Of a stretch of 64,000 nucleotides of DNA, positions 49,316 through 56,850 are shown piece after piece. The notes beneath the pieces are model-generated. The model searched no databases and had not been told where the DNA came from. It was given only the letters and a program-made list of their open reading frames with translations. The position numbers and the translations under genes are program-made. The DNA comes from Streptomyces sp. AP-93. GTDB lineage: Bacteria; Actinomycetota; Actinomycetes; Streptomycetales; Streptomycetaceae. The stretch is taken from contig NZ_JALGBX010000010.1 in the NCBI RefSeq assembly GCF_022808175.1, positions 124,001 through 188,000 of the forward strand, in the 5' to 3' direction. Position 1 is the stretch's first letter. Every line of letters starts with the position of its first letter.

Positions 49316-49543
49316 TCAGAGAGCGCCGAAGCCGACCTTGCGCGCGCTGGGCTCGCCCAGGTCGACGTACGACAGGCGCTCGGACGGCACGAGGACCTTG
49401 CGGCCCTTGATGTCCGTGAGGCTCAGCAGCGGCGCCGAGCCGGACAGGGCGGCGGTGACGATGCTCTCCAGCTCCTCGGCACTCAGGTCGCTCTCGAGCA
49501 CGATCTCCCGGGGTGCGTGCTGCACGCCGATCTTGACCTCCAC
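49316..49543 (-). CDS. DUF3107 family protein
   Basis: 75 residues, family length, starting MEVKIGVQHAPREIVLESDLSA by GTG 49543 after GGAGGGACAAGG. The acidic core continues EELESIVTAALSG and ends KVGFGAL. Found beside the TetR gene in mycobacteria (Rv3208A). Function unknown. Confidence 0.9.
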   Translation of the reverse strand: MEVKIGVQHAPREIVLESDLSAEELESIVTAALSGSAPLLSLTDIKGRKVLVPSERLSYVDLGEPSARKVGFGAL

Positions 49544-49687
49544 GGCCTTGTCCCTCCGACGGTCCGGTTCGCGCGATCAGCCGCGCCGTTACCCGGTCCA
49601 CATTAGCCCGGAGAGGGGACGTGTCCGCCGCGCGGCGAAAACGCTCGCAGCGAACAGCCGCCGGTCAGACCGGCGGGGACCGCCGGG

Positions 49688-49711
49688 GCCGGCCCGGAAA
49701 GCCGGGCCGGC
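49688..49711 (-). terminator. Terminator after tetR gene
   Basis: Perfect 10-bp stem (49688-49697 with 49702-49711), 4-nt loop, 5 bases after the TetR stop on the minus strand. Confidence 0.65.
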
Positions 49712-49716
49712 GCTGC

Positions 49717-50355
49717 TCAGACGTCCGTCGGGTGCAGCGGGAAGCCGGCGATTCCGCGCCAGGCGAGGGAGGTCAGCAGGCCCACCGCGGTGTCACGCGC
49801 GACCGGGCTCTCGCTCGACAGCCAGTACCGGGCCACGACCTGTGAGACCCCGCCCAGGCCCACGGCCAGCAGCATCGACTCGTCCTTCGACAGGCCGGTG
49901 TCCTCGGCGATGACGTCCGAGATGGCCTCGGCGCACTGCAGCGAGACGCGGTCGACGCGCTCGCGCACCGCCGGCTCGTTCGTCAGGTCCGACTCGAAGA
50001 CCAGCCGGAAGGCGCCGCCCTCGTCCTCGACGTACGCGAAGTAGGCGTCCATGGTCGCGGCGACGCGCATCTTGTTGTCGTTCGTCGACGCGAGCGCGGT
50101 GCGCACGGCGAGCAGCAGGGCCTCGCAGTGCTGGTCCAGGAGCGCCAGGTAGAGGTCGAGCTTGCCGGGGAAGTGCTGGTAGAGCACCGGCTTGCTGACT
50201 CCGGCACGCTCCGCGATGTCGTCCATGGCCGCTGCGTGGTAACCCTGCGCGACGAAGACCTCCTGGGCGGCGCCCAGGAGCTGGTTGCGCCGGGCCCGGC
50301 GCGGAAGTCGCGTGCCCCGCGGACGCGCTGCCTCGGTCTGCTCGATGGCTGTCAC
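49717..50355 (-). CDS. TetR-family transcriptional regulator
   Basis: 212 residues from GTG 50355 (GGGAGG upstream). The N-terminal helix-turn-helix RRNQLLGAAQEVFVAQGYHAA-MDDIAERAGVSKPVLYQHFPGKLDLY is complete; the C-terminal ligand domain ends HPTDV. Orthologue by position of Rv3208. Regulated genes are unknown; its own upstream region and the divergent neighbours are candidates. Confidence 0.93.
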   Translation of the reverse strand: MTAIEQTEAARPRGTRLPRRARRNQLLGAAQEVFVAQGYHAAAMDDIAERAGVSKPVLYQHFPGKLDLYLALLDQHCEALLLAVRTALASTNDNKMRVAATMDAYFAYVEDEGGAFRLVFESDLTNEPAVRERVDRVSLQCAEAISDVIAEDTGLSKDESMLLAVGLGGVSQVVARYWLSSESPVARDTAVGLLTSLAWRGIAGFPLHPTDV

Positions 50356-50501
50356 GCCGCCTCCCACTTTCTTTAGAACACAATGCGCCTTGCGTCGCGC
50401 GGCCATCGTACTTTTCGGTAACCGAATCTGGTGGGTTCAAGCCGAGTTTTCTCGCGGTACGGACCGCCGGTTACCCGCCGGAGATGCTGGTCAGCGCTTG
50501 C

Positions 50502-50717
50502 TCAGCGGTAATCGTCCTCGTCCAGGGCCACCACCCGGGTCTGCTCGGCGGCGTCCCCGTCGGAGGCTTCGCGCTGGCCCACGGGGGTCAGCGGATCGTC
50601 CTCGCTCGGATTCAACTCCGCGTTCTGCTCCGCCGCGTCCGCCTCGGGGGCTTCCACATCGAGGGTTTCCCGCAGCTCTGACTGGAAGGTGTCCGGTTCC
50701 GCAGGGTCGACAGTCAT
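50502..50717 (-). CDS. Small acidic protein
   Basis: 71 residues from ATG 50717 with AAGGGGTG upstream. Very rich in Asp and Glu (ETLDVEAPEADAAEQNAELNPSEDD), no hydrophobic core, probably disordered. No family recognised. The GTTTCTTTA-like AT-rich region and TetR start lie downstream on the same strand. Confidence 0.6.
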   Translation of the reverse strand: MTVDPAEPDTFQSELRETLDVEAPEADAAEQNAELNPSEDDPLTPVGQREASDGDAAEQTRVVALDEDDYR

Positions 50718-50825
50718 GGAGCACCCCTTTCCACCTACGAGCCTAGGAGGATCCCGCATACCCCGCTAGGCGGTTCCGCATGCATCTGTGACGGCGAACA
50801 CAAGAGGACCCGCGTGATCGTCTCG

Positions 50826-50831
50826 TAACAT
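50826..50831 (+). promoter_or_regulatory. Leaderless-type -10 box of alpha/beta hydrolase gene
   Basis: TAACAT exactly six bases before ATG 50838, with no ribosome site. Confidence 0.55.
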
Positions 50832-50837
50832 TGCCCC

Positions 50838-51884
50838 ATGTCTTCGACCGAGCTGCCGGGTGTACGGTCCACCGCCGCGCCGTCTTCCCAGGTGGGAGCC
50901 GTGCGAGTGGCCGAAGGGGAGCAGCTGCGCACCGACCGGCTGCCCGGGCTGGAAATGAACGTACGGGTACGCCCGCCCGTCCGGGCCGGTTTGCCGCCCG
51001 CGCTCTTCGTCCACGGGCTCGGCGGTTCCTCGCAGAACTGGTCCGCGCTCATGGGGCGGCTGGCCGATTCCGTCGACGGCGAGGCCGTGGACCTGCCCGG
51101 TTTCGGCTGGTCCCCGCCGCCCGCCGACCGGGACTACTCCGTCACCGGGCTCGCGCGCGCCGTGATCCGCCACCTCGACGCCGCCGGGCGCGGACCGGTG
51201 CACCTATTCGGGAACTCCCTCGGCGGGGCCGTTTCCACCCGGGTCGCGGCCGTCCGGCCCGACCTCGTGCGCACGCTGACGCTGGTCTCCCCGGCCCTGC
51301 CCGAACTGCGCGTGCAGAAGTCGGCCGTGCCGACCGCGCTGCTCGCCGTACCCGGCATGGCCGGGGTGCTCGACCGGCTCACCCGCGGCCTGAGCGCCGA
51401 GCGGCGCACCCGGGGGCTGACGGACCTCCTGTACGGAGACCCCTCCCGGGTGAAGCCCGAGGTGTTCGAGGCGGCCGTCGAGGAAATGGAACGGCGGCTC
51501 GCGCTGCCGTACTTCTGGGACGCGCTGACCCGTTCCTCGCGCGGCATCGTCGACGCTTACACCCTCGGCGGGCAGCACGGACTGTGGCGCCAGGCGCAGC
51601 GGGTGCTCGCGCCGACCCTGCTGGTCTACGGTGGCCGGGACCAGCTCGTCTCGTACCGTATGGCGCGCAAGGCCGCCGCGGCCTTCCGGGGTTCGCGGCT
51701 GCTGTCCCTGCCCGAGGCGGGACACGTGGCGATGATGGAGTACCCCGAGGTGGTCGCGGCCGCCTTCCGGGAGCTGCTGGACGCCACCGGGGACGGGGAC
51801 GGGGACACCGTGAACACCGTGAACACCGCGAATACCGTGAAGACCGTGCACATCATGAACACCGACGAGGACGGCAAGGGCTGA
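50838..51884 (+). CDS. Alpha/beta hydrolase
   Basis: 348 residues. Triad: Ser in FGNSLGGAVS, Asp in YGGRDQLVS, His in GHVAMMEYP; oxyanion segment FVHGLGGSSQNW. No signal peptide. The last ~28 residues are encoded by a 9-bp tandem repeat (TVN-TVN-TAN-TVK units), a low-complexity tail. It is 3 bases from the DUF3152 gene, so probably cotranscribed with it. Confidence 0.87.
   Translation: MSSTELPGVRSTAAPSSQVGAVRVAEGEQLRTDRLPGLEMNVRVRPPVRAGLPPALFVHGLGGSSQNWSALMGRLADSVDGEAVDLPGFGWSPPPADRDYSVTGLARAVIRHLDAAGRGPVHLFGNSLGGAVSTRVAAVRPDLVRTLTLVSPALPELRVQKSAVPTALLAVPGMAGVLDRLTRGLSAERRTRGLTDLLYGDPSRVKPEVFEAAVEEMERRLALPYFWDALTRSSRGIVDAYTLGGQHGLWRQAQRVLAPTLLVYGGRDQLVSYRMARKAAAAFRGSRLLSLPEAGHVAMMEYPEVVAAAFRELLDATGDGDGDTVNTVNTANTVKTVHIMNTDEDGKG
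51805..51867 (+). repeat. 9-bp tandem repeat in the hydrolase 3' end
   Basis: Seven imperfect units of ACACCGTGA run in frame (51805-51867), encoding TV(N/K)-type tripeptides. Confidence 0.85.
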
Positions 51885-51887
51885 GAC

Positions 51888-53393
51888 GTGGGACGACATA
51901 GTCGCAAGGAGCCCGTCAAAGCTCCCGGCCCCGGCTCAGGCCATCCGCAGCCGGCCGAACGGGCCGGTGTACGGGCTGCTGCTCCGGCTCCGGCTCCGGC
52001 TCCGGCCGGGTGGGCCGAGCCGGCCGCCGCCCCGCGCGGGTACGCGGCCGCGCCGCGCCACGAGCCGGTGTCCGGAGCGCGCGGCGGCCATCCCGAACAG
52101 CACGAGCCCGGCGGAGCCTGGGGCGCGGCCGCAGGTACCGGCGCGGCCTACGGGGACTGGCGCGGGGCCCCGCGCACCCGTCCGGCGCCCGGCGGCGCGG
52201 GCGCGCCTGCCCCGGTCCACGGCGCCCCCGCTTACGACACTCCGGTCTACGACACTCCGGTCTACGACACTTCGGCTTACGACACCCCGGTCTACGACAC
52301 TCCGGCCTTCGGTACCCCCGCGGTCGGCTTCCCGCAGGTCACCCTCGACTCGCCGATGACCGCGACGGGCTCGCACCGCAGGATCCCGGTCCACGGGGAC
52401 GCCTTCACCGCGACGGGCCCCCACCGCGCCGTCCCCGCAGTCGGCGACCGCTTCGCCGAGGACGCCTTCACCACCAGCGGGTCGCACCGCCGGATTCCCG
52501 CGCCGCGTACCCCGGTCGTCACCCCCGTCGAGGAGACGGCGGAGGCGCTGCCCGCGGCCGGGCGCGGCGTCAAGGGCCGTACGTACGCCGGTATGGCCGC
52601 CGCTGCCGTGACCGTCGTGCTCGCCGTCGTCGTCGCGGGCCAGGCGGCCTCCGAGAACGACAGCGCCAAGAACAACGTCCGCGCCGCCGACGAGGGGAAC
52701 AGGCACGCCACCCAGGGCGACGCCGCCGCCTCCCGCTCCGACGGCCGGCCCACCCCGGACGCCACCGCGGCGATCAAGGCCGCGCCGGAGCTCACGTACG
52801 ACCAGAAGATGGCGCTGCAGTTCCCGATCGACGAGAAGCTGAAGGGCTCCGGCGCCTTCGACACCGTGCCCGGTGTGGCGAAGGCGCCCGGCAAGGGGCA
52901 GGTGGTCCGCTACCGCGTCGACGTGGAGCAGGGACTCGGCCTGGATGCGCAGCTGTTCGCCGAGGCCGTGCACCGCACGCTGAACGACGACCGGAGCTGG
53001 GGCCACGGCGGTACGAAGACCTTCGAGCGGGTGCCGGGCGGCGAGGCCGCGTTCGTGATCACGCTCGCGAGCCCCGGTACCACCGGCGTCTGGTGCAAGA
53101 AGTCCGGACTCGACACCACCATCGACAACGTCTCCTGCGACTCCGCGTCGACCGACCGCGTGATGATCAACGCGTACCGGTGGTCGCAGGGCTCGGCGAC
53201 GTACGGTGCGGACCAGATGTTCGCCTACCGCCAGATGCTGATCAACCACGAGGTCGGCCACCGGCTCGGCCACGGCCACGTGAGCTGCCAGACACCGGGC
53301 GCGCTCGCCCCGATCATGCAGCAGCAGACGAAGTCCCTGGACATCAACAATATCAAGTGCAAGCCCAACCCCTGGGCGTATCCGGGGAATTGA
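51888..53393 (+). CDS. DUF3152 membrane-anchored protein with metzincin-like zinc motif
   Basis: 501 residues from GTG 51888. A disordered N-terminal region of ~215 residues, with five YDTPV-type repeats and three TATGSHRRIP-like repeats, is followed by a membrane helix (YAGMAAAAVTVVLAVVVAGQ) and an outside DUF3152 domain. That domain contains HEVGHRLGHGH, the H-E-x2-H-x2-G-x2-H pattern of metzincin zinc proteases, and two Cys pairs (WCKKSGL, VSCDSAS, VSCQT, IKCKP). Orthologue by position of Rv3207c. A protease role is inference from the motif. Confidence 0.88.
   Translation: MGRHSRKEPVKAPGPGSGHPQPAERAGVRAAAPAPAPAPAGWAEPAAAPRGYAAAPRHEPVSGARGGHPEQHEPGGAWGAAAGTGAAYGDWRGAPRTRPAPGGAGAPAPVHGAPAYDTPVYDTPVYDTSAYDTPVYDTPAFGTPAVGFPQVTLDSPMTATGSHRRIPVHGDAFTATGPHRAVPAVGDRFAEDAFTTSGSHRRIPAPRTPVVTPVEETAEALPAAGRGVKGRTYAGMAAAAVTVVLAVVVAGQAASENDSAKNNVRAADEGNRHATQGDAAASRSDGRPTPDATAAIKAAPELTYDQKMALQFPIDEKLKGSGAFDTVPGVAKAPGKGQVVRYRVDVEQGLGLDAQLFAEAVHRTLNDDRSWGHGGTKTFERVPGGEAAFVITLASPGTTGVWCKKSGLDTTIDNVSCDSASTDRVMINAYRWSQGSATYGADQMFAYRQMLINHEVGHRLGHGHVSCQTPGALAPIMQQQTKSLDINNIKCKPNPWAYPGN
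52233..52307 (+). repeat. 15-bp tandem repeat in DUF3152 gene
   Basis: Five units of TACGACACTCCGGTC with small changes, in frame, encoding YDTPV/YDTSA pentapeptides. Confidence 0.9.
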
Positions 53394-53710
53394 CCAATCG
53401 CGTTGACAGGCCGTCCGATGGCCGGTCATCGCTCTGCGCCCTCTTCCACCCGGTCCCCGGCGACCCCGCCCCGGCCACCGCCCGCCGGCTCGGCCGGCGC
53501 CGGTCCGGGGGAGTGCTCGCGGGGGCCTCGTAGGCCGCCACTCGTAGTTCTTAGCGTGCTCGAACGCGAACCGTACGGGAAAGTTACGACTCTTCACCCC
53601 TTCCGGTGGCGCGACGGACAACCGTCCGTCGCGCCTTCGGCATATCCGCTTGAGTTCGTATCCGGCGGGTCGCCGGACCGACGGAGACCGCCTGAAACGG
53701 GAGATCGGGG
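53394..53710 (+). promoter_or_regulatory. Gap upstream of PelF-like gene
   Basis: 317 bases without a gene. TTGACA at 53403-53408 directly after the DUF3152 stop and an AT-richer stretch at 53540-53600 (GTAGTTCTTAGCGTGC, GGGAAAGTTACG) are promoter candidates for the polysaccharide cluster. No strong terminator was found for the DUF3152 gene, so read-through is possible. Confidence 0.35.
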
Positions 53711-55534
53711 GTGCCACTCGTGCGGATCGGACTGCTCACGGAAGGTGGTTATCCGTATGCGACGGGGGAAGCGAGGCTGTGGTGCGACCGGCTCGTGCGC
53801 GGGCTTCCCCAGCACGAGTTCGAGCTCTACGCCCTGAGCCGCAGCGCCGAGCAGGAGGAGCGCGGCCGGGTGCCGCTGCCCTCCCACGTCACCCGGGTGC
53901 GGACCGCCCCGCTGTGGGCGCCGGCCGACGACGGGCGCAGCTACCGGCGCCGCGAGCGCCGACGCTTCGCCGCCGCCTTCACGGAACTGGTCCGCGGGAT
54001 CTGCGGAGCCGACCCCGCGCGGTTCGCGGACGGGCTGTACGGGCTGGCCGCTCTCGCCTCGGAGCAGGGCGGGCTGTACGCGGCACTGCGCTCCGAGACG
54101 GCCGTACGGGCGGTGGAGTCCGCCTGCCGCGCCCCGGAGTCGAGCAGGGAAGTGCAGCGGGCGCAGGTCGCGGACCTGCTGGAGTTCGTGGACGAACTGG
54201 AGCGGATGCTGCGGCCGTTGTCCCTGGACTGGTACGAGGAGCTCAGCGAGGTCGACGTCTGCCACGCCGCCGCGGGCGGCGTCGCGGCGCTGCCCGGGCT
54301 CCTGGCCAAACGCTTCTTCGGAGTGCCGCTCCTGGTCACCGAGTACGGGGTCCAGCTCCGGGCCCACTACCTCGCCCACTCCGCGCACTCCGCGCGGGAC
54401 GAGCGGCCGGCCGTACGGGCCCTGCTCGCGGCGTTCCACACCCGGCTGGCCGGCGAGATCTACTCCCAGGCCGACCTGCTCACCCCCGGCAACGCGCACG
54501 CCCGGCGCTGGCAGGAACGCTGCGGGGCCTCCCGCGAGCGGCTGCGCACGGTCTACCCCGGGATGGAGGCGGACCGATTCGCCGCGGTCGGCGAGGACCC
54601 GGAGTGCGGGGACCCGCACACGCTGGTCTGGGTCGGCCGGGTCGACCCCGCCAAGGACCTGATCGCCCTGCTGCACGCCTTCGCCGAGGTGCGCCGGGCC
54701 GAACCGCGCGCGCGGCTGCGGATCTTCGCGACGGCCGCCGGGGCGGACGGCCACGCGGACGGCCACGCGGTCGGGCACGGCTACCTGGCCGACTGCCGCT
54801 CGCTCGCCGCGCAGCTCTTCCCCGACGAGGCCGCCGACGCGCACGCGGTCGGCGAGAACCCGGTCACCTTCGAGGAGATCGGCGGACCCGACGCGCCGTC
54901 CCCGGCCGACGCGTACGGCTCCGGGCGGGTGGTGGTGCTCTCCTCCGTCATCGAGGGCTTCCCCATCACCCTGGCCGAGGCGATGTTCTGCGGCCGCGCC
55001 ACCGTGTCCACCGACGTCGGCGCCGTCGTCGAGGTGATCGGCGGAACCGGGCTCGTGGTGCCGCCGCGCAACCCGCGCGCGCTCGCCGAGGCCTGCGTCA
55101 CGCTGCTGCGGGACCCCGAGCGGGCCCAGCGGCTCGGCTCCGCCGCCCGGGCGCGGGCCCTCGAACTCTTCACCGTCGAGCAGAACGTCGCCGCCTTCCA
55201 GGAGTCCTACCTGCGGCTGCTCGCCCGCGGCCCGGCCCGCCCCGACGGCACCGGGGTGCCCTTCGAGCAGCCGCCCGAAGCCCGGGTCCCGGGCCACTGG
55301 GCCACCCCCACCTGGGCCACCCCCTACCCCGAGCCCCGCCCCCCGGCCGCCCCCTGCGACGATCCGGCGCCCGACCCGGCCGATCCCTCCGCCGGCCCGG
55401 GCAGTGACCCGGACACCGGCCCCGCCGGGCCCGGTGCGGCGGGGCCCGACGCCGGCTCCGGCACGGGCGCGGGCCGCGTCATGGTGCCCGCCGCCCGGGC
55501 CGCGGGTGCCGCGAGTGCGGAGGCCTCCGCATGA
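53711..55534 (+). CDS. PelF-like family 4 glycosyltransferase (DUF3492)
   Basis: 607 residues from GTG 53711 (GTG 53720 possible). The N-terminal segment IGLLTEGGYPYATGEARLW and LVRGLPQHEFELYAL match the DUF3492 domain of PelF, the UDP-GalNAc/GlcNAc-using transferase of Pel exopolysaccharide. The C-terminal nucleotide-binding domain has LVWVGRVDPAKDL and the E-x7-E motif EGFPITLAEAMFCGRATV. A Pro/Gly/Asp-rich tail of ~100 residues follows. It overlaps the next gene by 4 bases (ATGA). Probably polymerises or initiates a hexosamine polymer at the membrane. Confidence 0.88.
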   Translation: MPLVRIGLLTEGGYPYATGEARLWCDRLVRGLPQHEFELYALSRSAEQEERGRVPLPSHVTRVRTAPLWAPADDGRSYRRRERRRFAAAFTELVRGICGADPARFADGLYGLAALASEQGGLYAALRSETAVRAVESACRAPESSREVQRAQVADLLEFVDELERMLRPLSLDWYEELSEVDVCHAAAGGVAALPGLLAKRFFGVPLLVTEYGVQLRAHYLAHSAHSARDERPAVRALLAAFHTRLAGEIYSQADLLTPGNAHARRWQERCGASRERLRTVYPGMEADRFAAVGEDPECGDPHTLVWVGRVDPAKDLIALLHAFAEVRRAEPRARLRIFATAAGADGHADGHAVGHGYLADCRSLAAQLFPDEAADAHAVGENPVTFEEIGGPDAPSPADAYGSGRVVVLSSVIEGFPITLAEAMFCGRATVSTDVGAVVEVIGGTGLVVPPRNPRALAEACVTLLRDPERAQRLGSAARARALELFTVEQNVAAFQESYLRLLARGPARPDGTGVPFEQPPEARVPGHWATPTWATPYPEPRPPAAPCDDPAPDPADPSAGPGSDPDTGPAGPGAAGPDAGSGTGAGRVMVPAARAAGAASAEASA

Positions 55535-56439
55535 CCGTGCCCCTGGACGAAGCCGTCCCCCTCGACCCGCCCCCGAGCCGCAGGCCCCCGCACCGCGGGG
55601 ACCCCGTCAAGGCGCTGCTCCACCGCCACCGGGAGCTCTGCGAGCACGCCGTGGACCCCCTAGAGATCGCCGCCGGGCTGGAGGCGCACGGCATCACCGA
55701 CCGCACCGCCGCCCGGTTCCGCCACCGGGACGTCTTCTCCCTCGCGGAGGAGCTCTACGCCCGGACCCCCCGCGACGGGACCCCGCCCGCCCCGCCGGCC
55801 GGGATCCCGGTCCACGCCAAGGCGGTACGGGGCTTCGGCTACGCCCTGCTGCCCGGGGCCATCGCCCTCGGCGCGGCCGCCGCCGCAGTGCCCTGGGCCG
55901 GAGCCCTCGCGGTGCTCGTCACCGTCGCCGGGCTCGGCCGGCCGGGGCGGGCCGCCGGGGGCCGCTTCCCCGCCGCCGTGTACCTGCTGGCCGCCGCCGC
56001 CCTCGGCTGGGCCGTCCACCGCCACGGCACCCCGCTCGGGATCGCCCTGGCCGCGGCCGTCGCCCCCGCGCACCTGGCCGGCGCGGTCTTCGCCGCCCGC
56101 GCCCGGCGCCGCCTCGCCGGGAGCCGGGCCCTGGAGGACTTCGCCGACGGGGTGAGACCGCTGCTCCTGGGGACGCTCGCGCTGTACGCCGGGGCCGCCG
56201 CGGGGGCGGCCGCACTGGCCGGGACCACCCTGGCCGTGGCCGTACCGCTTGCGGTGCTGCTCTTCCTGACCCGGCTGCTGCTCGGCCACGGAGCCCCTCG
56301 CGGAGCCCTCGCGGCGGCCCTGGCCCTCGTACTCGCCCTGCTCCCGGTCCCGGCGGCGCCGTTCGCCGCCGCCGCGGGAGTCCTCGTACCCGCCGTCCTC
56401 GCGCTGTCGCGGGCCTCCGCGCACGCGCAGCGGCCTTGA
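55531..56439 (+). CDS. Multi-pass membrane protein of the polysaccharide cluster
   Basis: 302 residues. A soluble N-terminus (DPLEIAAGLEAHGITDRTAARF ... HRDVFSLAEELYART) precedes about eight hydrophobic helices. Overlaps the PelF-like stop (ATGA), so it is made with it. It could export or anchor the polymer in the way PelG or PelE do, but it is shorter than the PelG flippase and shows no homology I can claim. Confidence 0.75.
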   Translation: MTVPLDEAVPLDPPPSRRPPHRGDPVKALLHRHRELCEHAVDPLEIAAGLEAHGITDRTAARFRHRDVFSLAEELYARTPRDGTPPAPPAGIPVHAKAVRGFGYALLPGAIALGAAAAAVPWAGALAVLVTVAGLGRPGRAAGGRFPAAVYLLAAAALGWAVHRHGTPLGIALAAAVAPAHLAGAVFAARARRRLAGSRALEDFADGVRPLLLGTLALYAGAAAGAAALAGTTLAVAVPLAVLLFLTRLLLGHGAPRGALAAALALVLALLPVPAAPFAAAAGVLVPAVLALSRASAHAQRP

Positions 56440-56514
56440 TTCCTTCGGAAGCAGACACCGAAGCGCCGTACCCCCCCCACCCCGATCCACCCATCCAACA
56501 AGGAGAACAAGGAC

Positions 56515-56850
56515 GTAACGGGATCCCTCTCCTGAAGGAGGGGGCTTTCAGTCCGATGGGCTGACGGCCGCCGTTACCAGCACCAGCCAACACCCATATT
56601 GGAGGTGAACCAGTTGGCTACGTTCCGCTCACGACAGAAGACCGACCGCGCTGTGCTTCCTCAGCAGCTCGCTCTCGAATTCGAGTCAGCAGACACCCCC
56701 CGGATCGGGGACGAAACGGGGCTCGAAGGCCGTAAGGCACCGGGTGCGGAACATGTGCGAGAGGAGACCTCTGCAGCTTCATCCGGCGGCAGAGGCGTCA
56801 CCCTCCAGTCCTCCGGGGCTGGGGAGGAGCCGCGTGAGCGGCACCCTCAT
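56515..56850 (+). ncRNA. Predicted omega RNA (HEARO-type) of IscB
   Basis: The region directly upstream of and overlapping iscB is dense in stems: GTAACGG/CCGTTAC (56515-56521 with 56571-56577) encloses two hairpins (56525-56544, 56549-56563); AGCCAAC/GTTGGCT (56585-56591 with 56613-56619); CTCGAATTCGAG (56674-56685); CCCCG-GAT-CGGGG (56698-56710); AGAGG/CCTCT (56760-56772); CCTCCAGTCC with GGGCT-GG-GGAGG (56802-56827); GCCGC-GTGA-GCGGC (56829-56842). Position and structure fit the guide RNAs encoded 5' of iscB. Boundaries and the guide at its 5' side are inferred. Confidence 0.6.
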
